A stretch of 64,000 nucleotides of DNA from a virus: positions 18,327-82,326 of IMG/VR virus record IMGVR_UViG_3300032304_001768, one strand, 5' to 3'. The notes below the pieces were generated by a model. It worked only from the letters and a program-made list of their open reading frames with translations. It was not told the origin of the DNA and searched no databases. A program made the translations under genes and the position numbers. How positions within the stretch are numbered: position 1 is the first letter of the stretch; each line of letters opens with the position of its first letter. Shown here piece after piece: positions 35,522 through 43,886 of this stretch.

Positions 35522-38336
35522 ACGTTGTGCAATTCAAGATATTTCTGGCCAACTCTTGAGCAGGGTTGCTGCTTCTTTGATAGTAGAAGCTCTTGATTCC
35601 ATTTTCCCATCCAAAAATCATAAGTTCATTAACTTCTTTTGGTTTGGTATTTGGTGGAATCATAAGATTCAGACTTTGGCCTTGATCTATGAATTTCTGG
35701 CGTTGAATTGCTTGAATGACAATTTCCTTTTGGGAAATTTCTCCGAATGTTTTGAACACATCCTTTTCCTCTTGTGTAAGGAATTTAAGATGCTGAACAC
35801 TTCCACCACGAACAAGAATACTCTTCCAAGTAACTTGATTGTTTTTATCTTTGGATTCGAGCAGTTTGATTAGATAAGGATTCTTAAAGGTGAATTTACC
35901 TTTAGCAAGATCCTTTGTGTAATAGTTGCTATTCAAAGGTTCAATACTTGGAGAGACCTGACCAAGAATAAATGAGCTTGATGTTGTAGGAGCAACTGCG
36001 AGAGTTGTTACATTTCTACGACATTGATCGCTACCAATATAAATTGGAGCGCATCCAAACAACTTAGCAAGTTCTTCGGTTGCCTTGTCAGCTTTCTCTC
36101 GGATCTTACTCCAAACAGACATATTCAGAAGTTTAGCATCCATTGATTCAAATGCAATCATTTTATCTTGAAGAAGGCTATGCCATCCCAAAACACCAAC
36201 ACCCAATGCGCGTTGATTAACTGCAAAGTTTCTTGGAGCTTCCATGAATTTAACATTGGTGGTTTTAGTAATGAATTCTGACATAACAGCATCCAAGAAG
36301 TAAACCAAAGTCTCAACAGCGTCTGTATCTTTCCACTCTTCCCATTTTTCAAGATTTAAAGATGAAAGATCACAAACAAACGATTCATTTTCATCATTTG
36401 AAAGGAAAATCTCAGAACAAAGATTTGAATTGTGAATTTTTCTTCCTGTTGCTTTATAAATTTCAGGAGCCTGATCGTTGGCATTGTCGCTGAAGAAAAT
36501 GTAAGGATAACCGCTTTCAAAACGTTTTTGAATAACCTTACCCCAAATCTTACGCTTTGTCGCGTCTCCTGCAATCATGGAAGACATCCAATCATTGGAA
36601 ACACAAACGCCAATACTCATATCCTGAATTTCATGACCATCAGAACGTATCTTTAGGAATTCTTCAATATCAGGATGATCAATTGGTAGATAACCTGCGA
36701 ATGATCCACGACGAACATTACCTTGCGATACGACGTTCATAAGCTTGTTATAAAGCTCCATGAAGTGAACTGCGCCAGTAGATGACCCACCTGATGATAT
36801 AGACGCTCCACGACCTCGTAGTGCGCCAAAATAGCCACTTGTGCCGCCTCCAGCCTTGGTCATTTGACCAACCTCTGCCAAAGTGTTTAGAATGCCTTCC
36901 ATGGTATCTGGAATGTAAGATCCAAAACAATTATGCAATACTACACCAGATGCGCTAAAAGAATGATCTTCATCTACTGTGAAGTCATAAACATCCTCAA
37001 CCTTTTCAGTAAGATGCAATTCTTTAATTTTGGCATATCGCAACCCATCGTAAAATTTAATAGCTGAATTGCTGTTATTTTTTGAATACTTGTCATTATA
37101 TTTTCTAAAATTGCATGTATACGTGTGTGGTGTGGTTGATAAAACAGAAGATTTTTCTTGCATTTGTAATGACATTCCCAGACCTAGCTTCAAACCGATT
37201 TGATATATTTGAAGAAGCATTTTAGGATTTGCCACCGTTATTCTACAATCTTGGCACTTAGTTATAGTCCCATCACCAGCCAACAAGCCATCTAAGAAAT
37301 ATTTTAATTTCTGTTTGGGTAATTCCATAATCCATTCTGGAATCAATTTATTCTTACATCCATCACCAAATGAATGAAACAAATTTCCAATTATTTGAGA
37401 ATTAACATCGGTAGTTAGCCAAGTATAGATAACATCACCTCTTTTAGTAGAGCCTGTATAAGTATTACCATTTAAATTCAATTTAGACTTCATAATATTC
37501 AACCATTTATGTGTCAATTCAGCTTCGTCTTTATCATTTGTTGTTATTCGTATCCCGACAGGTTCTTTTTTGTTATTTTTGGAAACGCTACCTTCAGCAA
37601 ACCAAAGTCCAAACGCCCACGCCAAATCTTCATCAATTTCTATAAATTCGAATGGGTTTGAAAAATACTCTACTGTTTTTCCATTTTTGGTAGTTTTTGA
37701 TTTGGTATTTTTTGAAATTTCTTTGTAAATCTTTCCATCGATAACATGTGGGTTGTAACTATTACAAAACGATTTCATATCTATTGTGTAGTCCTTCTCA
37801 ACACTCTCAATATCACCGTTGATCGCAACGAGATGCAGATCAGGATTAAGTTCGTCGGTTCGCACCCATCCCACGTTAGTTAAAACTAAATGATTGCCTG
37901 TTAGATAAAGAGGAGTCATTCTATTAGAAACTTTTAATTTAAAAATATTATTTTTATTTTTAGTTGGTATAATATCAATAACTTTTCTATAACGTCCCCG
38001 GTGGGTGAGAACTTCGTCTCCAATTTCTATATCCTTTGCCATTTTACCTCCACCGCTCTTTGTATTAATCCAAGTGTCACCAACGACACAACTAATAGGC
38101 AATCCACGAAGTCTTCCAAAGTTTGAAATTATAGGACTTGAAATTGAATAAAAACCTCTACTTAAGTAGTCTTCAAACTTATTCGCAAATCCATCAATTC
38201 CCAAATAACGCTCTGCTGTTTTTGCTATATCTTTAAACCTTTCTTCTGGTGTTTCACCTTCTAAAAGATATCCTCTTTCCAGAAATTTTCTGGAATCCTC
38301 ATTAAGCCAATAGTATTTTGTGTTTATCATATTCAT
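35511..38336 (-). CDS. nrdA: Ribonucleotide reductase large subunit with intein
   Basis: A 941-residue precursor from the ATG at 38336. Removal of the 387-residue intein leaves 554 residues, short for NrdA and without the N-terminal ATP-cone. Class Ia hallmarks remain: GLPIS/CFGSYIPDT around the splice point, HNSNLCSEIF (Asn-Cys-Glu active site), FVCDLSSLNL (second redox Cys), KSFYYQRSS (radical-transfer Tyr pair) and a C-terminal CTTCEA thiol pair. It follows nrdB and a small gene in the same transcript and reduces NDPs to dNDPs for phage DNA synthesis. Confidence 0.93.
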   Translation of the reverse strand: MNMINTKYYWLNEDSRKFLERGYLLEGETPEERFKDIAKTAERYLGIDGFANKFEDYLSRGFYSISSPIISNFGRLRGLPISCVVGDTWINTKSGGGKMAKDIEIGDEVLTHRGRYRKVIDIIPTKNKNNIFKLKVSNRMTPLYLTGNHLVLTNVGWVRTDELNPDLHLVAINGDIESVEKDYTIDMKSFCNSYNPHVIDGKIYKEISKNTKSKTTKNGKTVEYFSNPFEFIEIDEDLAWAFGLWFAEGSVSKNNKKEPVGIRITTNDKDEAELTHKWLNIMKSKLNLNGNTYTGSTKRGDVIYTWLTTDVNSQIIGNLFHSFGDGCKNKLIPEWIMELPKQKLKYFLDGLLAGDGTITKCQDCRITVANPKMLLQIYQIGLKLGLGMSLQMQEKSSVLSTTPHTYTCNFRKYNDKYSKNNSNSAIKFYDGLRYAKIKELHLTEKVEDVYDFTVDEDHSFSASGVVLHNCFGSYIPDTMEGILNTLAEVGQMTKAGGGTSGYFGALRGRGASISSGGSSTGAVHFMELYNKLMNVVSQGNVRRGSFAGYLPIDHPDIEEFLKIRSDGHEIQDMSIGVCVSNDWMSSMIAGDATKRKIWGKVIQKRFESGYPYIFFSDNANDQAPEIYKATGRKIHNSNLCSEIFLSNDENESFVCDLSSLNLEKWEEWKDTDAVETLVYFLDAVMSEFITKTTNVKFMEAPRNFAVNQRALGVGVLGWHSLLQDKMIAFESMDAKLLNMSVWSKIREKADKATEELAKLFGCAPIYIGSDQCRRNVTTLAVAPTTSSSFILGQVSPSIEPLNSNYYTKDLAKGKFTFKNPYLIKLLESKDKNNQVTWKSILVRGGSVQHLKFLTQEEKDVFKTFGEISQKEIVIQAIQRQKFIDQGQSLNLMIPPNTKPKEVNELMIFGWENGIKSFYYQRSSNPAQELARNILNCTTCEA
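36930..38090 (-). mobile_element. Intein (LAGLIDADG type) in nrdA
   Basis: 387 residues from Cys (CVVGDTWINTKSGGGK, block A) to the terminal HN in SASGVVLHN, followed by Cys+1 of the extein CFGSYIPD. Block B is TGNHLVLTNVG; two LAGLIDADG-like helices are LAWAFGLWFAEGS and YFLDGLLAGDGT. The splice point lies immediately before the active-site Cys equivalent to E. coli NrdA Cys225, a classic conserved insertion site. Confidence 0.95.
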
Positions 38337-38343
38337 TAAATTT

Positions 38344-38772
38344 TTAGTTTGGAATAGATTCCAATAATTTTTTAGCGACTTCAATCGCTTCATCTTCCGA
38401 AACTGTCGTGTCGAATGGACCATCTGGGTCGTTTATAATTTGCTCCAACCCTTCAGAAGCAATATCATAACTGTTCAAATAATCAACTCCAAAATATTCG
38501 GATAAAGCTTTATTTGTCATTAAACCATTGACATCCAAATATTTCCCACTTGGATGTTCTACGACAACGTGAGAATATTCTATATCATTATCGCCATCAT
38601 CTTCATCATACCATCCCTCACCATCAGGATCTGATAAGATATAAATTCGCCATCCAGTTAACTTGTTCAATGCCAATGCTAAAATTGCACAATTCCCTTG
38701 CATATATGAATCAATATCAAATTGATTGTTTAAATTTTCATACAATGCCCTTAATTTATTATAATCGTTCAT
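38344..38772 (-). CDS. Putative papain/transglutaminase-fold cysteine peptidase-like protein
   Basis: A 142-residue protein between nrdB and nrdA. MQGNCAILALALNKLTG places a Cys (28) at the start of a helix, YSHVVVEHPSGKYLDVNG supplies His 68 and Asp 80, giving a C-H-D order as in transglutaminase/papain-like folds. The N-terminus NDYNKLRALYENLNNQ resembles the targeting-like N-termini of other proteins here. It has no counterpart in T4 nrd operons. Activity not proven. Confidence 0.55.
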   Translation of the reverse strand: MNDYNKLRALYENLNNQFDIDSYMQGNCAILALALNKLTGWRIYILSDPDGEGWYDEDDGDNDIEYSHVVVEHPSGKYLDVNGLMTNKALSEYFGVDYLNSYDIASEGLEQIINDPDGPFDTTVSEDEAIEVAKKLLESIPN

Positions 38773-38775
38773 AAA

Positions 38776-39750
38776 TTAAAATAATTCACTTTCGTCAAAA
38801 CATTGGGCCTTTTTTGTGTAACCCGTGTCTTTGCTATGGAAAAAGTCGGTCATGTTGTTTCCTAGAAGTTCCTCATCAAACCACACAGTTTTGGAAAGTA
38901 AATCCTGATCGACATCAAAAACTGGCAAAAATCCAATTTGCTCCAAAGATTCGTTGATTCTGTTCTTGATGAATTCTTTTAGAATAGGAGCGGACAAGCC
39001 ATCTTCTTCCAAACCATTGATCATCCAATCGATGATTTTACTTTCTGCTTTGAAAGCTTCTTGTGCTTCTTGTGCAATTTTAACAGAAAGTTCACCATCA
39101 AATAATTCAGGAAGTTCTTCTCTGATGGTATTGATTATTTTAATACCCACCAATGCATGGATATTTTCTTCGTTGCGTGTATACTTGACCTGTTGATCAG
39201 TATCTTTCAAAACATTTTTGAAACGAGCAAACCAATTAATAATGTAGAATTGGGAGAACAATGAAACGTTCTCAACGAACAAAGTAAACAAGATCAAAGC
39301 ATACAAATATTGTTTCTTGGAATCTTTGTAGAATTTGTGAGTGTATTTTTTCAAATACTTGACTCGCCCTTGAATGAAGTCTAATTTCAGGTTTTCTTCA
39401 AAAATGTCTTCAAGCTCCAACACGGTAAGCAATCTTTCGTAAGCATTGTTGTGAATCACTTCAATGTTTGCCATTACATACCCCAGATCTTGAAGAGCGG
39501 GATGTGGAAGGTTGTCGCCCAGCTTGGCCCAAAAGGTTTTGACTGCAACTTCGATCTGCCCAACAGCAGAAAGGGTGCGGACGATGATTTCTCTCAATTG
39601 ATCGTCCAGATCAACTTTGAACTGCTGTAGATCGCTTTTAAAGTTGAATTCTTTGTCGGTCCAGAAGCCGTTGTGCATGGCTTCGATGAACTGCTCTGTC
39701 CAAGGGTATCTGTTCGGTTTTCTGCTGATTTGCTCGTCAAAAATTGTCAT
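38776..39750 (-). CDS. nrdB: Ribonucleotide reductase small subunit
   Basis: About 324 residues from the ATG at 39750 (MTIFDEQISRKPNRYPW). Diiron-site ligands are visible: NIEVIHNNAY (Glu, His and the radical Tyr at the E. coli spacing), LFVENVSLFSQF and TRNEENIHALVG. The C-terminus KAQCFDESELF is the tail that docks on NrdA. The start is chosen because an early-type promoter lies just upstream and includes the in-frame codons further 5'. Confidence 0.9.
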   Translation of the reverse strand: MTIFDEQISRKPNRYPWTEQFIEAMHNGFWTDKEFNFKSDLQQFKVDLDDQLREIIVRTLSAVGQIEVAVKTFWAKLGDNLPHPALQDLGYVMANIEVIHNNAYERLLTVLELEDIFEENLKLDFIQGRVKYLKKYTHKFYKDSKKQYLYALILFTLFVENVSLFSQFYIINWFARFKNVLKDTDQQVKYTRNEENIHALVGIKIINTIREELPELFDGELSVKIAQEAQEAFKAESKIIDWMINGLEEDGLSAPILKEFIKNRINESLEQIGFLPVFDVDQDLLSKTVWFDEELLGNNMTDFFHSKDTGYTKKAQCFDESELF

Positions 39751-39769
39751 GGTAGTCGTCGGTTCGTGT

Positions 39770-39797
39770 ATTGTATCTGATGTCATCGGTTTGTCAA
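39770..39797 (-). promoter_or_regulatory. Sigma70-type promoter of the nrd operon
   Basis: TTGACA, 16-nt spacer, TACAAT on the minus strand, about 20 nt before the nrdB ATG at 39750. Confidence 0.7.
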
Positions 39798-39883
39798 ATT
39801 GGTTTCGTTCGATTATTTAGCGCGTGTTTTTGATGATGCTGGGTTCTTCTAAAAAATAGATTTTTGATTAAATAGTGTTACGC

Positions 39884-40231
39884 ATGCACAAAAATTGGAT
39901 CTCAGAAATTGACTTGATGTTGGAGGGATATCCTGCTTATATGCAACCTCCTCAGACTACGGGCGGTATGCAAAGAGCGCAGATTTCAAACGTTTCGTAT
40001 CCCAAAGGTGTGCTTGGTATGCCTGACAATTCAATGTTTAACACAAGTCTGGCAAACTCTAATACGTCAGTAAGATCAGACGAGCAAGAAGAAACTCCTG
40101 TAATGGTGGATTGCAATAAAATCCTACAGCATATCAATGAGTTAGAATCCGACTTGGATCACAATTCAAATTCCGATAGAACTGCTTTGATGTGCTTGAA
40201 AAAACTTTCCAGATATATTAGTAAATTATGA
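39884..40231 (+). CDS. Hypothetical protein with targeting-like N-terminus
   Basis: A 115-residue protein starting MHKNWISEIDLMLEGYPAY. The middle is Gln/Gly/Ser-rich and the C-terminal third is a Cys/Asp-containing helical region. A late box (TAAATA) lies 9 nt upstream of this ATG. The stop overlaps the next ATG (ATGA), so both are coupled. Function unknown; the first twenty residues fit the head-targeting-like pattern loosely. Confidence 0.5.
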   Translation: MHKNWISEIDLMLEGYPAYMQPPQTTGGMQRAQISNVSYPKGVLGMPDNSMFNTSLANSNTSVRSDEQEETPVMVDCNKILQHINELESDLDHNSNSDRTALMCLKKLSRYISKL

Positions 40232-41154
40232 AAAAGGACGAAAATAACGATATTGGTAAACTTTATGAAAATTTCATTTTGAATGAAAATTATAATTATT
40301 TGGTTCAACATTTTCAATCACTTCTTGATAAAGAAGTTGAAATAGTAGGTAAAAAAAATATAAATAATGAACTACAAGACTACTTAGTCAAAGGAGAATT
40401 AGTAGAAATTAAACCAAATGGTTTGAGTATTTTATATACTTCGATACGTCCATCAGACGCATTTAAAAATTTAGGAAAATTTGATGATGAAATCTTCATA
40501 CCTTTTAGTCATATAGCAGCAGCAGCCAATGACCCAATGTTATATGTGCCAGATATACCACACTCTAAGTCTGGAAAAAAGAAATTTGGAAAGGCGATGG
40601 GTTCATTTGATGAGTATGAAAAAATGGAAACAGAAACAGAATATGAAAAAAATCAAAGATTAATGTCTAAAAAATTTCCGTGGATTGCTAATTTAATGGC
40701 AGATAATGATCTGATGAGTAATTTTGTATATGATGCAAAAAGTGATACTTTGGTATATAGTGTTGCCTTTATGCCAGATTATGTAAAAAAACATAAAGCT
40801 ATAGAAATAGCAAAACAAGTATTCCCAAGATTAAAAGAAGGAATGGATTTTTATAGTCATAAAAAAACAGCAATATTTATAAATAATGTTAAGTTTTATA
40901 ATATTGCACGTGCTATCGGAGATGAGTTAAAATCCTATGATGTTTCAATTGATAATGTGCAAACTGGTTATTGGGATTTGGTGTTAACTATTCATAAAGC
41001 ATCATCAGAACCACCAAATAAATTAATCAAAGCATCTGATTTATTTTATAAAAGTGTTGAATATTTATCAGGTGAAGAACCAGAAGAGCTAGACGAATCG
41101 TTTTTAAACTATGATTTATCAGATTACACAAAATTAATTTATGAAAAGCTTTGA
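40228..41154 (+). CDS. Large hypothetical protein with LYENFILNE N-terminus
   Basis: A 308-residue protein. Residues about 10-22 (IGKLYENFILNENYNYL) resemble the putative head-targeting N-termini of the window; residues 30-95 look beta-rich (VKGELVEIKPNGLSILYTS), the rest helical. No enzyme motif seen. It overlaps the following gene by 14 nt, so both are probably made together. Confidence 0.55.
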   Translation: MKKDENNDIGKLYENFILNENYNYLVQHFQSLLDKEVEIVGKKNINNELQDYLVKGELVEIKPNGLSILYTSIRPSDAFKNLGKFDDEIFIPFSHIAAAANDPMLYVPDIPHSKSGKKKFGKAMGSFDEYEKMETETEYEKNQRLMSKKFPWIANLMADNDLMSNFVYDAKSDTLVYSVAFMPDYVKKHKAIEIAKQVFPRLKEGMDFYSHKKTAIFINNVKFYNIARAIGDELKSYDVSIDNVQTGYWDLVLTIHKASSEPPNKLIKASDLFYKSVEYLSGEEPEELDESFLNYDLSDYTKLIYEKL

Positions 41155-42007
41155 AGAATATTTCATGACAGAAATGGCACTTACTGATTTTAAAAAAATT
41201 GGTAAGTGGAATGATCCTAAAAATAGACACGGTTACGATAAGCAAAGTGTCGCTATATTGAATTCTGATGCTGGTGTTAAAAAAATACAAGATAAATTCA
41301 ATAATATCAATATTGCTGATTTTAATTTATATTTTGTCAAAAAACCAAATGCATCCAAAGCTAGAGAACTTGGTAAGGTTAGCGAGGAGTCTTTGAAAGA
41401 TTATACCGGAGTTGAAATTGGTAAGGATATTCCAGTTCCATCAGAAGATTCTATTACTATTGTATTTACAAATAATGCAGCTGCTGAAAAAGTCCCCTTG
41501 ACATATTGGACCATCGCCCATAGAATAGGTCATGCCTTTGATGCTACTGAACGTAGAAATTATAGAAGTGGTAATTACAGAGCCACTTTCATGAATAGAT
41601 TAGATAAATTATTGGATAATATTTTAAAAGAATGTTATAATTATAATATTTCTAAATCTTCTTATAATAGAGAATTGATATTTGCAGCAATACCAGAAAT
41701 TAGAAATTTCTTTGAATCTATTGGTAAATTTAGAAGTGCTAGAATGAAAAAACTTTTTAGATCTAGTGAATTTGTATATGAATGTTTTGCTCAGTATCTA
41801 TTGTCGAATGGTAATTTAACATTTAATGATTTTCCTAAGTATATAAAGACTTCTAATAAAAAGGCGTGGGGTCGTGATATTGGAGGCACTTTAAAATTAC
41901 AAGATGAATATGCTGCTGAAAATTTCAAAACTGAATTGATTGATCTTATGTCTGATTATTTTGATTATTTGATTGGTAGCCACATCAATTCAATCAACAT
42001 AATGTGA
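41141..42007 (+). CDS. Zincin-like protein with altered HRxGH motif and capsid-targeting-like N-terminus
   Basis: A 288-residue protein. Its first 11 residues, MKSFEEYFMTE, closely resemble the T4 internal-protein tag MKTYQEFIAE, with a possible cleavage after Glu 11. WTIAHRIGHAFDATE (about 123-137) looks like a metallopeptidase HExGH helix in which the general-base Glu is replaced by Arg; a downstream FVYECFAQYLLSNG could give the third ligand. The protein may bind metal without peptidase activity, or use another base. Injected effector is the favoured role, by inference. Confidence 0.6.
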   Translation: MKSFEEYFMTEMALTDFKKIGKWNDPKNRHGYDKQSVAILNSDAGVKKIQDKFNNINIADFNLYFVKKPNASKARELGKVSEESLKDYTGVEIGKDIPVPSEDSITIVFTNNAAAEKVPLTYWTIAHRIGHAFDATERRNYRSGNYRATFMNRLDKLLDNILKECYNYNISKSSYNRELIFAAIPEIRNFFESIGKFRSARMKKLFRSSEFVYECFAQYLLSNGNLTFNDFPKYIKTSNKKAWGRDIGGTLKLQDEYAAENFKTELIDLMSDYFDYLIGSHINSINIM

Positions 42008-42008
42008 C

Positions 42009-42036
42009 TTGACAATCGAAAACGGTGTGGTAAATT
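42009..42036 (+). promoter_or_regulatory. Sigma70-type promoter, extended -10
   Basis: TTGACA, 16-nt spacer, TAAATT preceded by TGG; the vWA gene starts 8 nt later. Confidence 0.65.
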
Positions 42037-42044
42037 GGCGTTGT

Positions 42045-42701
42045 ATGGACACAAATTACACCCACATCACATTCGTTTTGGATCAATCTGGAAGCATGGC
42101 ATCTTGTTGGAAGGACGCTATTGGTGGTCTAGCATCGACCATCAGCGATCAAAAGCAGCTGGATTCTAAATGCACCTTCAGCCTTTTCAGCTTTGACAAC
42201 GCCGTCGAGACTCATTTGGATTTTGCCGATATCAAGCTTGTGAGCGAAGCTGTCGAAGAATTTGGAATTCACCCAAGAGGAAGCACCGCATTGTATGATG
42301 CAATTGGACGCGCTGTTGTTCAAACTGGAGCGACTTTGAATGCTCTCGCAGAGAACGACCGTCCGGGAAGAGTCTTGGTGGTTATTCAAACAGACGGAGA
42401 GGAAAATTCATCAAGAGAATATACTGCTGCCAAAGTCAAAGCTCTGATTGAAGAACAAACCAATAAGTATTCTTGGGACTTTATGTTTGTCGGAGCCGAT
42501 CAAAATAGTGTTTTGACAGCTACACGCACTCTCGGGGTTGCTGCTGCTAACACTTCGTTCTACAGCACGACCGATACCTTGGAAACATTCAACGTTCTTT
42601 CTTCTAAAATGAAGAACATGCGCAGCGCATCACAGGATACCTATAAGACCTACGCAGCGTTTACTCAAGAAGAAAAAACGCTAATGGCAGGAAAAGAGTA
42701 A
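42045..42701 (+). CDS. von Willebrand factor A-domain protein
   Basis: A 218-residue protein almost entirely made of a vWA fold. The MIDAS metal site is complete: FVLDQSGSMAS (D-x-S-x-S), GSTALYDAIG (Thr) and VVIQTDGEENSS (Asp). Cytosolic vWA proteins commonly act as scaffolds with AAA ATPases or in phage/tellurite-type stress systems. In this phage it is transcribed alone from an early-type promoter; its partner is not evident. Confidence 0.78.
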   Translation: MDTNYTHITFVLDQSGSMASCWKDAIGGLASTISDQKQLDSKCTFSLFSFDNAVETHLDFADIKLVSEAVEEFGIHPRGSTALYDAIGRAVVQTGATLNALAENDRPGRVLVVIQTDGEENSSREYTAAKVKALIEEQTNKYSWDFMFVGADQNSVLTATRTLGVAAANTSFYSTTDTLETFNVLSSKMKNMRSASQDTYKTYAAFTQEEKTLMAGKE

Positions 42702-42730
42702 AAATAATCAAAAAATAAATTCAATCAGAC

Positions 42731-42736
42731 TAAATA
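42731..42736 (+). promoter_or_regulatory. Late promoter -10 box TAAATA
   Basis: Directs transcription into a 150-nt unit with a hairpin, a 23-codon frame and a terminator. Confidence 0.5.
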
Positions 42737-42748
42737 CCTTTACAGCAA

Positions 42749-42820
42749 ATGAAACCATCGTCAGATCAACGCTATCTCACAGTAGCCGGATTTAATCTAA
42801 ATCCGATTGATGGGGTGTAA
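42749..42820 (+). CDS. 23-codon open frame in a short late transcript
   Basis: Encodes MKPSSDQRYLTVAGFNLNPI plus three residues. It begins 12 nt after a late box, unlike the usual 5, and its second half overlaps a perfect 8-bp hairpin (42787-42805, CGGATTTA/TAAATCCG). Either a real micropeptide or a chance frame inside a non-coding RNA. Confidence 0.35.
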   Translation: MKPSSDQRYLTVAGFNLNPIDGV

Positions 42821-42851
42821 TTTGTTGGATCGTAAAATAATCTGATGAATG

Positions 42852-42887
42852 CAAGCCCTCTCCAAAAAAGAGGGCTTGATTTTTTTG
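42852..42887 (+). terminator. Intrinsic terminator
   Basis: Stem CAAGCCCTCT / AGAGGGCTTG, 7-nt loop, then a run of seven T. Confidence 0.9.
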
Positions 42888-42889
42888 GA

Positions 42890-43018
42890 TATTATGGTTT
42901 TATAGAAGATATCGTTGACCAAAAACGTGAGTCAACTGAAAAGGCAGAGAGTGTGCTAAAAACATTTCGACACCGCGAAGCGGGAGCTTAAAAGGCTTGC
43001 AAACAACGAAAATAAATT
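42890..43018. other. Non-coding stretch before the HNH gene
   Basis: No gene visible. It contains a TTGACC, a GTGTGCTAAAAA -10-like string and two small hairpins (CCGCGAAGCGG; GCTTAAAAGGC) around 42970-43005. Possibly leader sequence of the HNH gene. Confidence 0.3.
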
Positions 43019-43618
43019 ATGAAAAATCATAGAGTAAAATACACAAGGCAAGAGTATCGAGAAGAATACTTAAAAAGTAAAGAATGGCAAAATTTGCGTT
43101 CTTTGGTTATATCAGCGAAATGCGCTTGTCAATGTTGTAAAGAATCAGATGCTACAGATGTGCATCATTTGGTATACAGAAATTTAGTGGATGTAACAAT
43201 TAATGATTTAATTCCTGTATGTAGGACTTGTCATAATCTTATACATGAAGCCATAGACAATTCTTACATATCACAAGATGTTAAAGATTTTGAAAATATT
43301 AAAATCAAAACAATCAATCTATTTGATGATCCAGTATATAAAGAATGGAAAACTTGGATAACGTCCAAGCATTTCTTATCAGTTGAAGATATTCAGTTAA
43401 TAACTGAGTTGCAGCCTTTTGTAATAAAAAGAATTGCTGGTATCATAAAGAAAAATATTTGGTATAATGATTTACCGAATGTAAAATTCACAGGTCGTCA
43501 AATATTAAAAATACAAAAAATTGTAAAATTGGGCGTTCGAAGAAAAAAAGACGGATTGGATCGACCACGAAAACTTTCAGAATATCAAATCGACAAAATC
43601 ATCAGAAAAAAGAATTGA
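43019..43618 (+). CDS. HNH endonuclease
   Basis: A 199-residue protein: KCACQCCKESDATDVHHLVYRN and IPVCRTCHNLIHEAI form a zinc-bound HNH site (C-x-x-C, H-H, C-x-x-C-H). The C-terminal half is a helical DNA-binding region (ITELQPFVIKRIAGIIKK, then basic LSEYQIDKIIRKKN). It immediately precedes the promoter of the tRNA cluster and is probably a free-standing homing endonuclease. Confidence 0.78.
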   Translation: MKNHRVKYTRQEYREEYLKSKEWQNLRSLVISAKCACQCCKESDATDVHHLVYRNLVDVTINDLIPVCRTCHNLIHEAIDNSYISQDVKDFENIKIKTINLFDDPVYKEWKTWITSKHFLSVEDIQLITELQPFVIKRIAGIIKKNIWYNDLPNVKFTGRQILKIQKIVKLGVRRKKDGLDRPRKLSEYQIDKIIRKKN

Positions 43619-43643
43619 CATTCATTAAACACTGTGCTAAGGT
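43615..43643 (+). promoter_or_regulatory. Promoter of the tRNA cluster
   Basis: TTGACA, 17-nt spacer, TAAGGT preceded by TGC. It overlaps the end of the HNH gene. Confidence 0.65.
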
Positions 43644-43684
43644 GCTTACATCACTCGCCGCTGGCAACGCCGACAGCGACTGAT

Positions 43685-43723
43685 ACCAACCCGAAAGCGA
43701 GGTTGGTAAGATTGCTCTTTGAA
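43685..43723 (+). promoter_or_regulatory. Antiterminator-like leader: hairpin plus boxA-like sequence
   Basis: Hairpin ACCAACC / GGTTGGT (43685-43707) followed by TGCTCTTTGAA (43713-43723). Bacterial rRNA leaders carry boxB (hairpin) then boxA (TGCTCTTTAACA) in the same order. This may let RNA polymerase read through the tRNA cluster. Inference from sequence pattern. Confidence 0.5.
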
Positions 43724-43739
43724 ATTTCAAAAATTAAAT

Positions 43740-43814
43740 GGTCTCATCGTCTATCGGTTAGGACAAAAGATTTTCAATCTTTAGAGGCGGGTTCGATTCC
43801 CGCTGGGACTACCA
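43740..43814 (+). tRNA. tRNA-Glu (UUC)
   Basis: Acceptor GGTCTCA / TGGGACT with G1-U72, anticodon loop TTTTCAA, T-loop TTCGATT, encoded CCA. Confidence 0.88.
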
Positions 43815-43828
43815 TTTAAAAATTAATA

Positions 43829-43864
43829 GCGGATAGAACAAGATGGTTAGTTGTCAGTTTCTGC
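43829..43864 (+). pseudogene. tRNA 5' fragment before the GIY-YIG gene
   Basis: GCGGATA followed by a D-arm-like ACAA-loop-TTGT and part of an anticodon stem; no T-arm or matching acceptor (TATCCGC) follows. Probably the 5' half of a tRNA cut off by insertion of the adjacent endonuclease gene. Confidence 0.4.
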
Positions 43865-43886
43865 TGCTAGTGTAAATAACATCAGA

